64,000 nucleotides of DNA from the NCBI GenBank assembly GCA_019638185.1, contig JAHBUH010000006.1:1-64000 (forward strand). Direction: 5' to 3'. The stretch is from Leadbetterella sp. (lineage in GTDB: Bacteria > Bacteroidota > Bacteroidia > Cytophagales > Spirosomataceae). The notes below the pieces were generated by a model. It ran no database searches, was not told the DNA's origin, and saw only the letters and a program-made list of their open reading frames with translations. Made by a program: the position numbers and the translations under genes. The stretch's first letter is position 1, and each line of letters begins with the position of its first letter. This document shows positions 24,460 through 34,784 of this stretch, piece after piece.

Positions 24460-24828
24460 ATGAAAAAAGACAAAATTATTTATTGGTCCATTACAGGCGT
24501 TTTCTCCCTGTTTATGCTGTTTAGCGCTTACAATTACCTTACAGCCCCTGAAATGCGCCTGGCCTTTGAACACTTAGGATTTCCTGATTATTTCAGAATA
24601 GAACTGGCCGTGGCTAAGATCCTGGGGGTATTGATCCTGCTGGCCCCTTTTGTGTCGCGCGACTTTAAACTGATCGCCTATGCGGGCTTTGCCCTGAACC
24701 TGGTTTCGGCGGCTATTGCCCATGGTGCGTCTGCAGATCCCACCCAGGCGGTGGTCATGCCGCTTGTATTTTTAGGGATATTGACCGTTTCTTTCCTGTA
24801 TTACCGGAAATCATTTCACGTAGCCTGA
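24460..24828 (+). CDS. DoxX-like membrane protein
   Basis: This is a 122-residue protein with four transmembrane helices (about 8-27, 45-65, 71-90, 97-115) and the DoxX-type layout, including SAYNYLTAPEMRLAFEHLGF after the first helix. DoxX-like proteins are linked to redox or quinone stress, but no single reaction is established. The divergent HxlR gene with its operator suggests induction by a reactive compound. Confidence 0.8.
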   Translation: MKKDKIIYWSITGVFSLFMLFSAYNYLTAPEMRLAFEHLGFPDYFRIELAVAKILGVLILLAPFVSRDFKLIAYAGFALNLVSAAIAHGASADPTQAVVMPLVFLGILTVSFLYYRKSFHVA

Positions 24829-24880
24829 GAACTGCAGGTGATTTACGTGTACAAGCTATCGGTCAACGGAAAAATACACC

Positions 24881-24909
24881 GGGCGGTCATAAAACGGGCC
24901 CGCCCTTTC
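24881..24909 (+). terminator. probable terminator after doxX
   Basis: A GGGCGG/CCGCCC stem followed by TTTCT lies about 50 bases after the DoxX stop. Confidence 0.5.
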
Positions 24910-24921
24910 TCCCGAAGTTCA

Positions 24922-24982
24922 CCGGGGTATCCTATCAGTAATATTGGTAGTAAAAGCAGTAATCTGTATATGGATACCCCGG
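24922..24982. promoter_or_regulatory. perfect 11-bp inverted repeat upstream of the aldo/keto reductase
   Basis: CCGGGGTATCC (24922-24932) and GGATACCCCGG (24972-24982) are perfect inverted copies 39 bases apart, ending 22 to 43 bases before the possible starts of the reductase. They could form an RNA hairpin or a looped operator. Confidence 0.4.
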
Positions 24983-25004
24983 GTTCTGCTCCCGAAATTT
25001 GTAA

Positions 25005-26153
<1,149 letters not shown>

Positions 26154-26327
26154 GCGGCGGCAGCCCGTTTGAAGTGGCGTGGGCCTGTCTTCAGCGGTTT
26201 TTATAATTTCCGGTATAGATTTTATCCGTTTTTACTAACTTGGGGCTCGTTTCCGGTCAGGCAGAAAAAATACTGAACTGACCGGGCATCCTGGGGCTCC
26301 AGGTAAACCGGATATAGAAATCGTTAT

Positions 26328-29315
26328 ATGAAACTGCACTTTTTAATCGGCTTTATTTGCCTTTTATCCCATACTTTACTTGCACAGAGCCGCGTAATCA
26401 GCGGTACGGTATTTTCAGACAAAACCGGGCAGGGAGTAGCCGGGGTCCTGGTAAAAGCTAAAGACGTCCGGGTTCAGACAGACAGCAAAGGCCGGTACAG
26501 CATTTCTGCCGCTGAAGGAGACACACTGGTCTTCAGCCGGCAGGACTTTCAGGCAAAAGCGGTCATCGCAGGGTCTGAAGATACTCTTCATGTCACATTA
26601 AGTACGCATAAAGTGGTGATTCCCTTTGGAACGGCAGATGAGGAAGGGTTTACCGGTTCTGCTGTTTTGGTTCAACCTGACCTTTGGGATAAGCGGGGTT
26701 TTACTAACGCCTTAATGGCCCTTCAGGGAGCAGGAACCGGTATCCGGTCTGCTTTACCGTCCGGAGATCCCGGCTCGGATCCTGGTATCCGGATCCGCGG
26801 AACATCCTACCTGTGGAGTGCCGGTCCGCCTTTGTATATCGTAGACGGGATAGAATTTACCGGGAATTTCAGCGATCTGAACCCTGATGATATGGAAAGT
26901 ATCACCGTATTGAAAGATGCCGTGAACAGGTCTCTTTATGGAGAAAAAGGCATGAATGGCGTGGTGATGATCAATACCCGGGCAGGTGCGGGGCAAAAAA
27001 ATGCATTTGATTTCACTGTGCAGACGGGTACGGCCGATAATGCGGTTCCTGCGTATAATACCATAGGTCCTGCGGAATACTATGAGCTCAACTGGCAGGC
27101 ATACAGGAATTACCTGGTGTACAATAACCGGCTTCCGACGGATATTGCCAGCCGGATCGCTTCAGGAGTTCTACCGCAAAATGCGATGGGCCAGCAGGTG
27201 TACAACGGCGTGATTTATGCCGATGTAATGCAGCTATTGGGCGGTTATAATGCCTTTAATGTCCCTGACCGGGAGCTGATCGGGGTGGACGGGAAACTGA
27301 ACCCGGCAGCTGTATTGCAGCACCCGGAAGAGCTGAACTGGATGGACGGGGTGTCACGGACAGGTAGGAGAAATGAATATAATCTGGCCTACAGCACGGG
27401 CCGGGGAAAGCTGGATGTAATGACATCCTTGAAATACCTGAAGGACGAAGGATGGAGCCAGTGGTCGGCATTGGAAAGGTAAACGGGACGACTGAACCTG
27501 AATTACCAGCCTACCCGCTGGTTTAAAGCCGGCCTGAGAGCTACGGCCTCCCGTAGCGGCAGGGATAATGTCAATACAGGCGTTTCCGATTCGCGTAATC
27601 CTTTTTATTTTGCAAGGAATATAGGGCCTATCTACCCGGTTCGTATTGTGGACCCGGAGACCGGTGAACGGGTTTACGATATCAGAGGGCTGAATGACTC
27701 CCGAAGCCCCTTTCGGCCGTTTTATCCTTATGCCCATCCTATTGTGGATAACGAACGAATCTCCGATCATACCACCAGAACGCTCTATTCAGGACGGATT
27801 TTTATGAATGTCACCCTGCTTCCGTGGCTCAGGCTGGATCTGAATGCCGGTGGAGAAGGTGCGGAAAGTAAACGGGAAGGTAAAAATGACGGTGCCGGGG
27901 GGATCAGGTCTGAATCCCGGAGCAAAAACCTCCGCTTAGGCTATACCATTAACCAGGTGCTAACCGCCTATAAACATTTCCGGAAGGGAGAGCTGAACTT
28001 AACCGTCGGGCATGAAAACGGTGGGTTAAGCACAAAAGATTCTTCAGAAATGTATATCCGGAGGAGTGCTCCTGAGCTGGGTTCCTTTTCGTATTATAAG
28101 TATAAAGAAACACAGGAAAGTTTTTTTATGAAGACGCACCTGGGGCTTTTAAACCGGTACTTCCTGGATGCTGTGTACAGGAAAGACCGGCAGGAGCCCG
28201 GAGGTGGGTCAGCGTCCTGGTCCGTGGGCGGGGCCTGGAGGCTGAGCCGGGAGAGCCTGGGCGGAGGAACCTTGGATTTATATACCACTTACGGGAAGTT
28301 AGAAGGAATACAAGGCCCTTCCCTGTATCATCTTCCGAAGGTCGTTCAGCAGCCCTTTGCATTGGGGACACGCTTTTCTTTCCCGGAAGGCCGGCTGGGC
28401 GGATCCTTTGAATATTATTCCACCCGGGTGGAAGACCTGGTGGATGCCTATTTATATGCGTCGGGGATTTCAGGGGCATCGAATGGAAAACAGAAGAATT
28501 CCGGGGTAGAACTATCGCTTACCTCCGTACCCGTAAAAGGGAAAAGATTCTCCTGGAGCATAACCGGTAACCTGACCCTTCAAAAAGAAGTGATGACCGG
28601 AATGCCGGCAAAAGAACCCCTGGTGCTGGATGGTAACTTTGGTATAAAGAAGGGCATTTCCAGGTATGCCTATTATATCCGTGACTTTTATGGTGTGGAC
28701 CCGGAAACCGGCCAGGTGATGTACCGGGGAGTGGAAAAATATGACCCGGCTAACCCGGCTATTAAAATCCTGGAAACCGGCGGTAGAAAAGATACCGTTA
28801 CCACAGATGTGGCACTGTCCCGAAAGGGTTTTGTGGGTAAATCGGCCCTGCCCAAAGGGTACGGAAGCCTCATTAATTCTTTCCGGTACGGGAATATTGG
28901 CCTGGAGGTGCTGATCACCTACCAGTTTGGTGGCTGGGTGATGGATAACCGGTATATGAGTACAGGTTTTCACGGGGCACACCAGCATGAAGATCTGCTG
29001 AATGCCTGGGAGAAACCCGGAGACATAACAGATGTGCCCCGTATAGACCTGGCTAACAGCCAGTTTACCGGGCCTTCCACCCGCTGGCTCATCCGCTCAG
29101 ATTATGTAAACCTGGCGGCCATGAAGCTGAGCTACCGGATCCCGGAAAAGGTGCTTCCCTTTATGAAGATCACCCTTTTTGCCAACGCAGAGAATATTTA
29201 TTTCCTGACCCGGCGAAAAGGGCTGAACCCATTGAGCTTCTTTGAATACGGTGCCGGCAGCGATACGTATAATTTTGCCCGGAAATTTAACCTGGGCCTG
29301 AATGTCAGGCTGTGA
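26328..29315 (+). pseudogene. orphan SusC-like TonB-dependent receptor broken by one stop codon
   Basis: A single reading frame encodes a complete SusC/RagA receptor of ~995 codons: signal peptide, regulatory-like domain (VISGTVFSDKTGQGVAGVLV), plug with IRIRGTSYLW and ESITVLKDAVNRSLYGEKG, and a barrel ending RKFNLGLNVRL. It is interrupted by TAA at 27480-27482, immediately after SALER; the frame continues without any shift as TGRLNLNYQPTRWFKAGL and on to 29315. The downstream part could at best start internally at 27648. No SusD follows. Everything else looks intact, so the nonsense change is recent, or a sequencing error. The end overlaps the convergent VOC gene by 11 bases. Confidence 0.87.
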
Positions 29316-29679
29316 TGCGTTTATGCATCCATAAATGCACCCGGTTACCGTCAGGGTCTTTTATCCTTCCTACAAAACTCCCGCCGCCCAGAGGAAGGAT
29401 GTCTTCTTCCAGGGTCAGCCGGTGCGCAGTGACGAACTCCTCGATGTCGTACACAGCGAACGAGGGCACTACCAGGTTCCCGTCAAACACTTCCTCTGCC
29501 TTTAAAATGGCAAAATGAATGTGATTAAAATCACACTCCCAATGTTCATAAAGCCCGCCGTGCGTATTTAACTCCAGCGGGATTCCCATGGTTTCTTTGT
29601 AAAAGCGGGCCAACCGGTCAGGGTGGGGGGATTGGAAAATCAGGCCGGTCAAGCCCAGGGTTTTGTTTGTCGTATTCAT
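29305..29679 (-). CDS. VOC (glyoxalase/bleomycin-resistance) family protein
   Basis: The 124-residue protein is one pair of beta-alpha-beta-beta-beta modules of the vicinal oxygen chelate fold. LTGLIFQSPHPDRLARFYKE opens module one and GRIKDPDGNRVHLWMHK closes module two; HIHFAILK in the middle supplies a likely metal-ligand region. The reaction cannot be predicted. It is divergent from a MarR-type gene, a common arrangement for regulated detoxification genes. Confidence 0.85.
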   Translation of the reverse strand: MNTTNKTLGLTGLIFQSPHPDRLARFYKETMGIPLELNTHGGLYEHWECDFNHIHFAILKAEEVFDGNLVVPSFAVYDIEEFVTAHRLTLEEDILPLGGGSFVGRIKDPDGNRVHLWMHKRITA

Positions 29680-29706
29680 AACATTTATGTTTTAATTTTA
29701 TGCAAA

Positions 29707-29734
29707 GAAAGATATTTATGTTATAATATACAAA
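29707..29734 (-). promoter_or_regulatory. possible promoter of the VOC gene
   Basis: On the minus strand a TTTG element and a TATCTTTC near-match to the -7 consensus are 16 bases apart, 28 bases before the VOC start. Confidence 0.35.
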
Positions 29735-29770
29735 TGTTGGAAAAATTATTATTTTACATCATTTGTGATG

Positions 29771-29778
29771 TATATTTG
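29771..29778 (+). promoter_or_regulatory. -7 box of the MarR-type gene
   Basis: TATATTTG matches TAnnTTTG exactly and ends only 4 bases before the ATG at 29783. If used, the mRNA would have almost no leader, and the ATG at 29765 could not be the start. Confidence 0.5.
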
Positions 29779-29782
29779 TGCT

Positions 29783-30415
29783 ATGAACAAGACAGCCGAA
29801 ATAGTAAAGCGCTGGGCCGCTTTTGAAGAGGAGCACCCGGAAGCGGGTATTCACGATTTTTTCCGGTATGAGCTGATCAGGGAGCGGGAGGAAGAAAAAA
29901 GCGGGAAGTTCCTGGGAGGGGTAATGCCCCCACAGCCCGACCAGGTTTTGGCCAAGGTCATGGACAGGATCATTAAGATTCATTCCGTGTACGCTTCTGA
30001 CCTGCTTAAAAGTATTGACATCGGGGGGATGGACGAGTTCCTTTATTTAAATAACGTTCAGCACCTGGAAAAGCCCCGGAAGATCGATGTTATCCATACT
30101 AACTTTAATGAACTCTCTTCCGGCCTGCTGATTTTGGAACGCTTAAAAAAGAAGGGGCTCCTGACAGAAAGTGCCGACCCGGGTGATAAACGGTCTAAAC
30201 TGATCACCCTCACCGCAGAAGGGCAGAAAAAACTACAGGCCTGTTATGAACTGCTGGACAAGGTAAACCGTGTCATTTTTAAAGATATGCTGCCCGATGA
30301 TATTTCGCTTTGCATACAGCTATTAAAGCCCATTGAAACCAAATTCTCCAGCCTGGCCATTTCAGATAAGAAACTGGATTTTGACGAGGTGTATAAAAGG
30401 GAGGTCATGTGCTGA
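29783..30415 (+). CDS. MarR-like winged-helix regulator
   Basis: The start at 29783 (MNKTAEIVKRW) is chosen because a promoter-like box lies between it and the upstream ATG at 29765; it gives 210 residues. A winged helix is visible in the second half: VIHTNFNELSSGLLILERLK followed by KKGLLTESADPGDKRSKLIT, the last a MarR wing motif (DPxDKRSKLxxLT). The N-terminal ~90 residues are longer than in typical MarR proteins. It probably senses a small molecule and controls the divergent VOC gene and itself. Confidence 0.78.
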   Translation: MNKTAEIVKRWAAFEEEHPEAGIHDFFRYELIREREEEKSGKFLGGVMPPQPDQVLAKVMDRIIKIHSVYASDLLKSIDIGGMDEFLYLNNVQHLEKPRKIDVIHTNFNELSSGLLILERLKKKGLLTESADPGDKRSKLITLTAEGQKKLQACYELLDKVNRVIFKDMLPDDISLCIQLLKPIETKFSSLAISDKKLDFDEVYKREVMC

Positions 30416-30523
30416 ACCGGTTCCACCCCCGGGAGCGCTAAAAATGCCCCGGTGTTCTGAAACCCGGGAGGCTATTTTAGTTTTCAACCGGGAATGTCCT
30501 CCCGTACGGTTACCGCGGGGCCC

Positions 30524-31726
30524 TCACCGGTGCTCCGGCTCCGGCAAACCAAAATACTCCCCCCGCGTCCTGTCCAGGCTCTTGGAGATGAGCCCGAAAC
30601 TCTCCGCCGTAGCTTCCAGGTTCACGTATTTATCCACGATGCCCCGGTGCTTGTAGATGATGAATGTATTATCCGCCTCCGGGTTTATCCGGTTCAGATG
30701 GGTCTCGCTGGCCGTGTCAGAAAAAGACGGCACAAAGGTTAAGGCGGTGTTTTGGATACGGAGTTCTTTGCCCAGTTGCTCCAGCTCGTTTTCCCGGGCT
30801 TTCCGGGTGTACGCCAGCGCATTGCCGTAAACAAAATAGACTTTCAGGTACTTTTCGCGCTTCCGGCTTTCCTGCTCCAGGTAAGACAGCCACTTTTTTA
30901 CCTCCGGCCAGTCCGGATGATTCCCCACAAAATAGAGGATGCCGTGGAAACGGCCGTACTGGCAGACGGGGCAGGTTTGGGTGCCTTTATCCGGGCCGTA
31001 GGCATGGAAGGGCATGAACGAGGGCTGATCCTCCCCGATATTCAGGCCGGAGGATACGGCGGTTTTTTCAGGGTAGTTCGGGATATTCAGGCCCAGGATG
31101 ATATCGTGCTCGGCTATTTGCAAATTGTCTTGCAGCAATACCCGCACCACGCCGCTTCCGCCGCGGTTCTCCTGCGGGTACTTTTTGAAATGGGGAATGA
31201 GGAGCGGATCGTCGTCAAAATTGATCTCATCGGTGTAGTATTCGTTAGGAAGCCCGGGTTCTTTTACCGACAGGTGAATATGAGCCGGCATGGCCTCACC
31301 CGGATAGGGGGCCGGGCGCACGGTCAGAAGGGTGTATTGCCCGTGTGCATCGGTTTTTACCCAGCCCCGGATATGACCATGACGTTTAACACGCGGGTCT
31401 AATCCCTGCCGGGGACTGTAATAGCCGTTATGGTCGGTCTGCCAGTAGTAAATAATGACGCCGGGTGCCGGGGTTTTGCCGTCTAAGTGGTATACGGTGC
31501 CCGTAACCATCAGTTTCTGCCCCGGTTCATACCATCCGGCGCTGGTGTCGGTAGCACTGATGACCTCCGGCATGCCGATATACATGAGTTTGCAGCCGTC
31601 ACAGCCCCCACCTATCAGGGCTTTGGAGGATGGGGCTTCTGGCTCCCGGGAAGAGGTTTGCCGGGTCTGACCCTGGCATCCCGTGGTCAGGTAAAGGATC
31701 AGGAAGGTGATAAATAAATTTTTCAT
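30524..31726 (-). CDS. intradiol ring-cleavage dioxygenase-thioredoxin-like fusion lipoprotein
   Basis: The 400-residue protein has a lipoprotein signal (LTTGC, Cys17). Residues ~60-215 form an intradiol dioxygenase domain related to protocatechuate 3,4-dioxygenase. Likely Fe(III) ligands are present: Tyr102/103 in DHNGYYSPR, Tyr141 in RPAPYPG, His149 and His151 in PAHIHLSV; the 39-residue spacing of the tyrosines equals that in PcaH. Residues ~235-395 resemble a thioredoxin-like domain with a CPVC at 252-255. Secreted intradiol-like proteins exist, but this pairing with a redox domain on a membrane anchor is uncommon. It should act in the periplasm; the substrate may be a catechol or something else entirely. 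Confidence 0.78.
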   Translation of the reverse strand: MKNLFITFLILYLTTGCQGQTRQTSSREPEAPSSKALIGGGCDGCKLMYIGMPEVISATDTSAGWYEPGQKLMVTGTVYHLDGKTPAPGVIIYYWQTDHNGYYSPRQGLDPRVKRHGHIRGWVKTDAHGQYTLLTVRPAPYPGEAMPAHIHLSVKEPGLPNEYYTDEINFDDDPLLIPHFKKYPQENRGGSGVVRVLLQDNLQIAEHDIILGLNIPNYPEKTAVSSGLNIGEDQPSFMPFHAYGPDKGTQTCPVCQYGRFHGILYFVGNHPDWPEVKKWLSYLEQESRKREKYLKVYFVYGNALAYTRKARENELEQLGKELRIQNTALTFVPSFSDTASETHLNRINPEADNTFIIYKHRGIVDKYVNLEATAESFGLISKSLDRTRGEYFGLPEPEHR

Positions 31727-31792
31727 AAATATAAAATTTAGCTATCAGCCGCAGTAGTAGACCGCGTATTCATGAGCAGGGTAGGGCGGATT

Positions 31793-31920
31793 GGTCGCCT
31801 CGCCGGATGATGCTTCGCCGGGTGGTGTGCCTGACTTCTGAAAGTGGTACGCCACCCTGTGGTACGCCACCCGGTGATACGCCACCCGGCGAAGCGTCGC
31901 CCGGAGGTTCGCCACCTGAC
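31793..31920. repeat. degenerate 15-bp tandem repeat
   Basis: Five adjacent 15-base units run from 31846 to 31920: GGTACGCCACCCTGT, GGTACGCCACCCGGT, GATACGCCACCCGGC, GAAGCGTCGCCCGGA, GGTTCGCCACCTGAC. Two weaker units lie at 31793-31807 and 31809-31823. A 37-codon frame from ATG 31810 to TGA 31923 would read them as GTPPx pentapeptides, but there is no other sign of a gene. The block fills the gap between the LytTR and dioxygenase genes. Confidence 0.8.
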
Positions 31921-31998
31921 TGAATGCTGATAGCTGTTTCAGGCAGCAAATATCTCTTGCTGATGCCTGACCTTCAAACGGAATACGGTAAGAGGAGG

Positions 31999-32877
31999 TT
32001 AATCTGCGGTATCACGATGAAACCGCGCCCTGAAGCCGGCCACATAATTCCGGCTCAGGCGGAGCAGGCTGCCGTCAGACAGCTCCAGGTCGTAATCGCC
32101 GTTTAAGCGGGAGCGGCACGAAACCACCTTTTCTAAGTTAACAATGCAGGATTTGTGAATACGCACAAACTGCTCCGGAGACAGCCGGGCTTCCAGCGAT
32201 CTCAGCGTTTCCGTGAGCAGGTATTTCTTTATCGGGTGGTAAACGTTAATGTAAGGGGAGTTAGCTGAAAAGTAGAGGATATCGGCGGTTTGAATGCGGG
32301 TTTTTGTGTTATTAGCGTCAGGCACCAGCAGGGTATTAAGGAAACGGGAGCTATCTGCGGGCTCTTCCGGTGATCCAGGCACACCCGGTAGTGGGGATAT
32401 CTCTTCTGATCGGGACGGCGGGGTGCCTGGAATTCCGGCCTGTAAAGCTCCCCGGATCAGGGCCATAACCGGCACTGCCAGTCCATAAATAAGGAAAGTT
32501 TTAATAAAATAAGTAGTAAGACCGTACCCAAAAGTCTGGCGATAAGCGAAAGTATGTCCGTAGAAACATTTGGATATCAGCCACACCAGGGCGGGATATA
32601 AAAGCAGGTGGATGGCTGAGGTCATCCCCGCGTACAGCACTCCCCGCAGGGGGCTCCGTGCAGTGATTCTCCACTGGAGATTCAGCAGGGGCAAAAAAAG
32701 TAGCCAGTAGGTGCTGAACAGGAGCGACTCGGAAAGGTAAAACGTGGTACTCTGGATTTCGGAGAAGAAATAATCCACCCAGACGGTTATAAAAACCAAC
32801 AGGAACAACGCTTTCAGGAGGAATGCGTTGCGCTTTTGGCGGCTTTGACTGAAAACGATAACCTGCTGTAATGTCAT
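31999..32877 (-). CDS. membrane-bound LytTR transcription factor
   Basis: The 292-residue protein has about four transmembrane helices (within residues 20-145), a proline-rich linker (~146-180), and a C-terminal LytTR DNA-binding domain: TADILYFSANSPYINVYH, LEARLSPEQFVRIHKSCIVN and ELSDGSLLRLSRNYV. There is no receiver domain, so the membrane part itself probably senses a signal. The same strand carries the dioxygenase gene downstream, separated by the tandem repeat; joint regulation is possible but not shown. Confidence 0.88.
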   Translation of the reverse strand: MTLQQVIVFSQSRQKRNAFLLKALFLLVFITVWVDYFFSEIQSTTFYLSESLLFSTYWLLFLPLLNLQWRITARSPLRGVLYAGMTSAIHLLLYPALVWLISKCFYGHTFAYRQTFGYGLTTYFIKTFLIYGLAVPVMALIRGALQAGIPGTPPSRSEEISPLPGVPGSPEEPADSSRFLNTLLVPDANNTKTRIQTADILYFSANSPYINVYHPIKKYLLTETLRSLEARLSPEQFVRIHKSCIVNLEKVVSCRSRLNGDYDLELSDGSLLRLSRNYVAGFRARFHRDTAD

Positions 32878-33001
32878 AGTGAACCCTTGAATACCAGCGG
32901 CTAAATTAATTAAAAAAGCCGTGGGGAGCGCTGACTTTCTTCCTAAATTACGCGAACAAGAACCGGTCGGATAGGGCTTATGTGATATATAATGGTTATT
33001 T

Positions 33002-33047
33002 TAGCCCCATAATCGCTTTGTTATCCCGTATACAAAGCTTGGGGCTA
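33002..33047 (+). promoter_or_regulatory. nested inverted repeat reaching into the start codon of the ECF sigma gene
   Basis: TAGCCCC (33002-33008) pairs with GGGGCTA (33041-33047), and inside it GCTTTGT (33015-33021) pairs with ACAAAGC (33032-33038). The last A is the first base of the ATG at 33047. In RNA this would form a two-part hairpin hiding the start codon. Confidence 0.55.
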
Positions 33048-33622
33048 TGGATATAGATCAATTTAAAGAGGATGAAGCTTTATGGAAAGCCTTTAAAACC
33101 GGTAGTGAACCGGCTTTCGGGCAGATATACCGGCGCGAGATCCAGGGCCTGATCCACTATGGGAAAAAGCTGACGCCGGATACCGTGCTTATCCAGGATG
33201 CGGTACAGGATCTTTTCCTGGAAATCTGGAATAGTCGCGCCCGTTTAACCGACACCGATAACATCCGCTTTTACCTGCTGCGGGCGCTGCGGAATAAACT
33301 GAGCAAAAAAATACCCGCTCCCCTTACTTCAGAACCGAAGGAAGAGGAGGCCTCCGAACCCTCCATTGAATTTGCCATCCTGGAGAACGAAGACCGGGAT
33401 TCCCGGTTGATGCGACTGGAAAAAGCGCTGCAGAAACTTTCCAAACGCCAGCAGGAAGCCATTAACCTGCGCTATTACCATGACCTCTCTAATGAGGAAG
33501 TAGCCCGTATTATGGGCGTTAACTACCAGTCGGCCTGTAAGTTCATCTACTCCGGCCTGAAGATCCTCAAAGATTATATCATTTTTCTACTTATTAACTC
33601 GCTTATATCCAGCATCTTGTAA
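33047..33622 (+). CDS. ECF RNA polymerase sigma factor (FecI-like, Bacteroidota type)
   Basis: The 191-residue protein has sigma region 2 (about 25-90, GQIYRREIQGLIHYGKKLTP and QDAVQDLFLEIWNSRARL) and region 4 (about 125-180, LSKRQQEAINLRYYHDLSNE and IMGVNYQSACKFIYSGLKIL). The spacing and sequence fit the sigma factors paired with FecR genes in Bacteroidota. It should direct transcription of the downstream TonB receptor gene when released by the FecR protein encoded 77 bases downstream. The leader carries a hairpin overlapping the ATG. Confidence 0.93.
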   Translation: MDIDQFKEDEALWKAFKTGSEPAFGQIYRREIQGLIHYGKKLTPDTVLIQDAVQDLFLEIWNSRARLTDTDNIRFYLLRALRNKLSKKIPAPLTSEPKEEEASEPSIEFAILENEDRDSRLMRLEKALQKLSKRQQEAINLRYYHDLSNEEVARIMGVNYQSACKFIYSGLKILKDYIIFLLINSLISSIL

Positions 33623-33699
33623 ATTAATTGCAAAATTTCTTTAAAAAAATGGATTAAAAAGGAGTACCTGCCTCCATTTATTAGTAAACCGTTTAAATA

Positions 33700-34746
33700 A
33701 TGGATCCCTCGAAATATCACTTGTCCGACTTCCTGGAAGACGACTCCTTCCGAAAATGGGCCTCAGAGGTCCCTTCGGCGGAGTTTGATCAGTGGCAAAA
33801 GCATTTTGCCGCATCTCCGGATATCCAAAAAAAAATGCTGGAAGCCCGGCAGCTGATCCGGGATCTGAAGGAAGTGCAGGCACTGCCTGCTGATAGGGAG
33901 CTGGAAGAAAAAATATGGCGGTCTGTTCAGCCGGGAAGAAGCCGGTTCCGCATCCTGAGCCTTCGCAGAATGGCGGCCTCTGTGGCCATCCTGGCGGGAC
34001 TGGGATTAGGCTATTACCTGTATACGCAGCCGGCCCGGAAGGAGGAGGGGCTATCCCGGGAAATCGCAGAAGTGAATGATTCGGAGCAAGTCCGGACGGT
34101 GGTATTGAGTGACGGCACGCAGGTGGAGTTATCGGCCGGAAGCCGTATCTATTACGGGGAAAGCTTTAACCAGGCTGACCGGCGGGTTATCCTGGAAGGG
34201 GAGGCGTTCTTTGATGTGGCCAGGAACCCGGAGAAGCCCTTCCTGGTGATCTCTAACGGGCTGGTCACCCGGGTACTGGGTACCAGTTTTACGGTGTCTT
34301 CCAATGAGAAGGAAGTGAGCGTTTCTGTAAAAACGGGCAGGGTGGAAGTCATTTCCCAGGAAAATTATGAGCACCTGAAAGATACCGACAAACGGTCTTC
34401 CGCTACCCTGGTGCTGAAGCCAAACCAGATGGCTGTTTTTTCCAAAAAGGAAGCCAGCCTGACGCGCTCACTGGTGGCGGATCCGCTGATTGTGAACCCG
34501 TCTGCCCTGCCGGCCACGCTGAGCTTTGACAATACGCCTGCTGCTGAGGTTTTTGAGCGGCTGGCCAATGCCTATAACATTGAGATCATCTATGACCCGG
34601 ATACCTTCAGCCAGTGCCGGCTGACCGTAAGCCTGGAAGATGAGCAGCTGTTTGAAAAGCTGGAAGTGATCTGCAAGACGTTTAATGCGGAGTACCGGCT
34701 TTCAGATGCCAAAATATTGATCGAAGGAAAAGGATGTAAATTTTAA
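33700..34746 (+). CDS. FecR-family anti-sigma factor
   Basis: The 348-residue protein has an N-terminal cytoplasmic part that binds sigma, one transmembrane helix near 88-107, a periplasmic FecR domain (VLSDGTQVELSAGSRIYYGE and VTRVLGTSFTVSSNEKEVSV) and a C-terminal DUF4974 domain (LSFDNTPAAEVFERLANAYN). It transmits the ligand-bound state of the STN-type receptor encoded next to the ECF sigma factor. Confidence 0.93.
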   Translation: MDPSKYHLSDFLEDDSFRKWASEVPSAEFDQWQKHFAASPDIQKKMLEARQLIRDLKEVQALPADRELEEKIWRSVQPGRSRFRILSLRRMAASVAILAGLGLGYYLYTQPARKEEGLSREIAEVNDSEQVRTVVLSDGTQVELSAGSRIYYGESFNQADRRVILEGEAFFDVARNPEKPFLVISNGLVTRVLGTSFTVSSNEKEVSVSVKTGRVEVISQENYEHLKDTDKRSSATLVLKPNQMAVFSKKEASLTRSLVADPLIVNPSALPATLSFDNTPAAEVFERLANAYNIEIIYDPDTFSQCRLTVSLEDEQLFEKLEVICKTFNAEYRLSDAKILIEGKGCKF

Positions 34747-34784
34747 ACGTTTGCCTATGATCAAAACTTTTTTCTAAAAAGAAA

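Noticed and set aside
27480-27482. Programmed read-through or recoding of the SusC stop codon
   Set aside because: No stem-loop or recoding signal stands out after the TAA; a nonsense mutation is simpler.
31793-31920. CRISPR array
   Set aside because: Units are contiguous 15-mers with no spacers and there are no cas genes.
31810-31923. 37-codon frame over the 15-bp repeats as a real peptide gene
   Set aside because: No promoter, no signal and composition fully explained by the repeat; kept only as a note.
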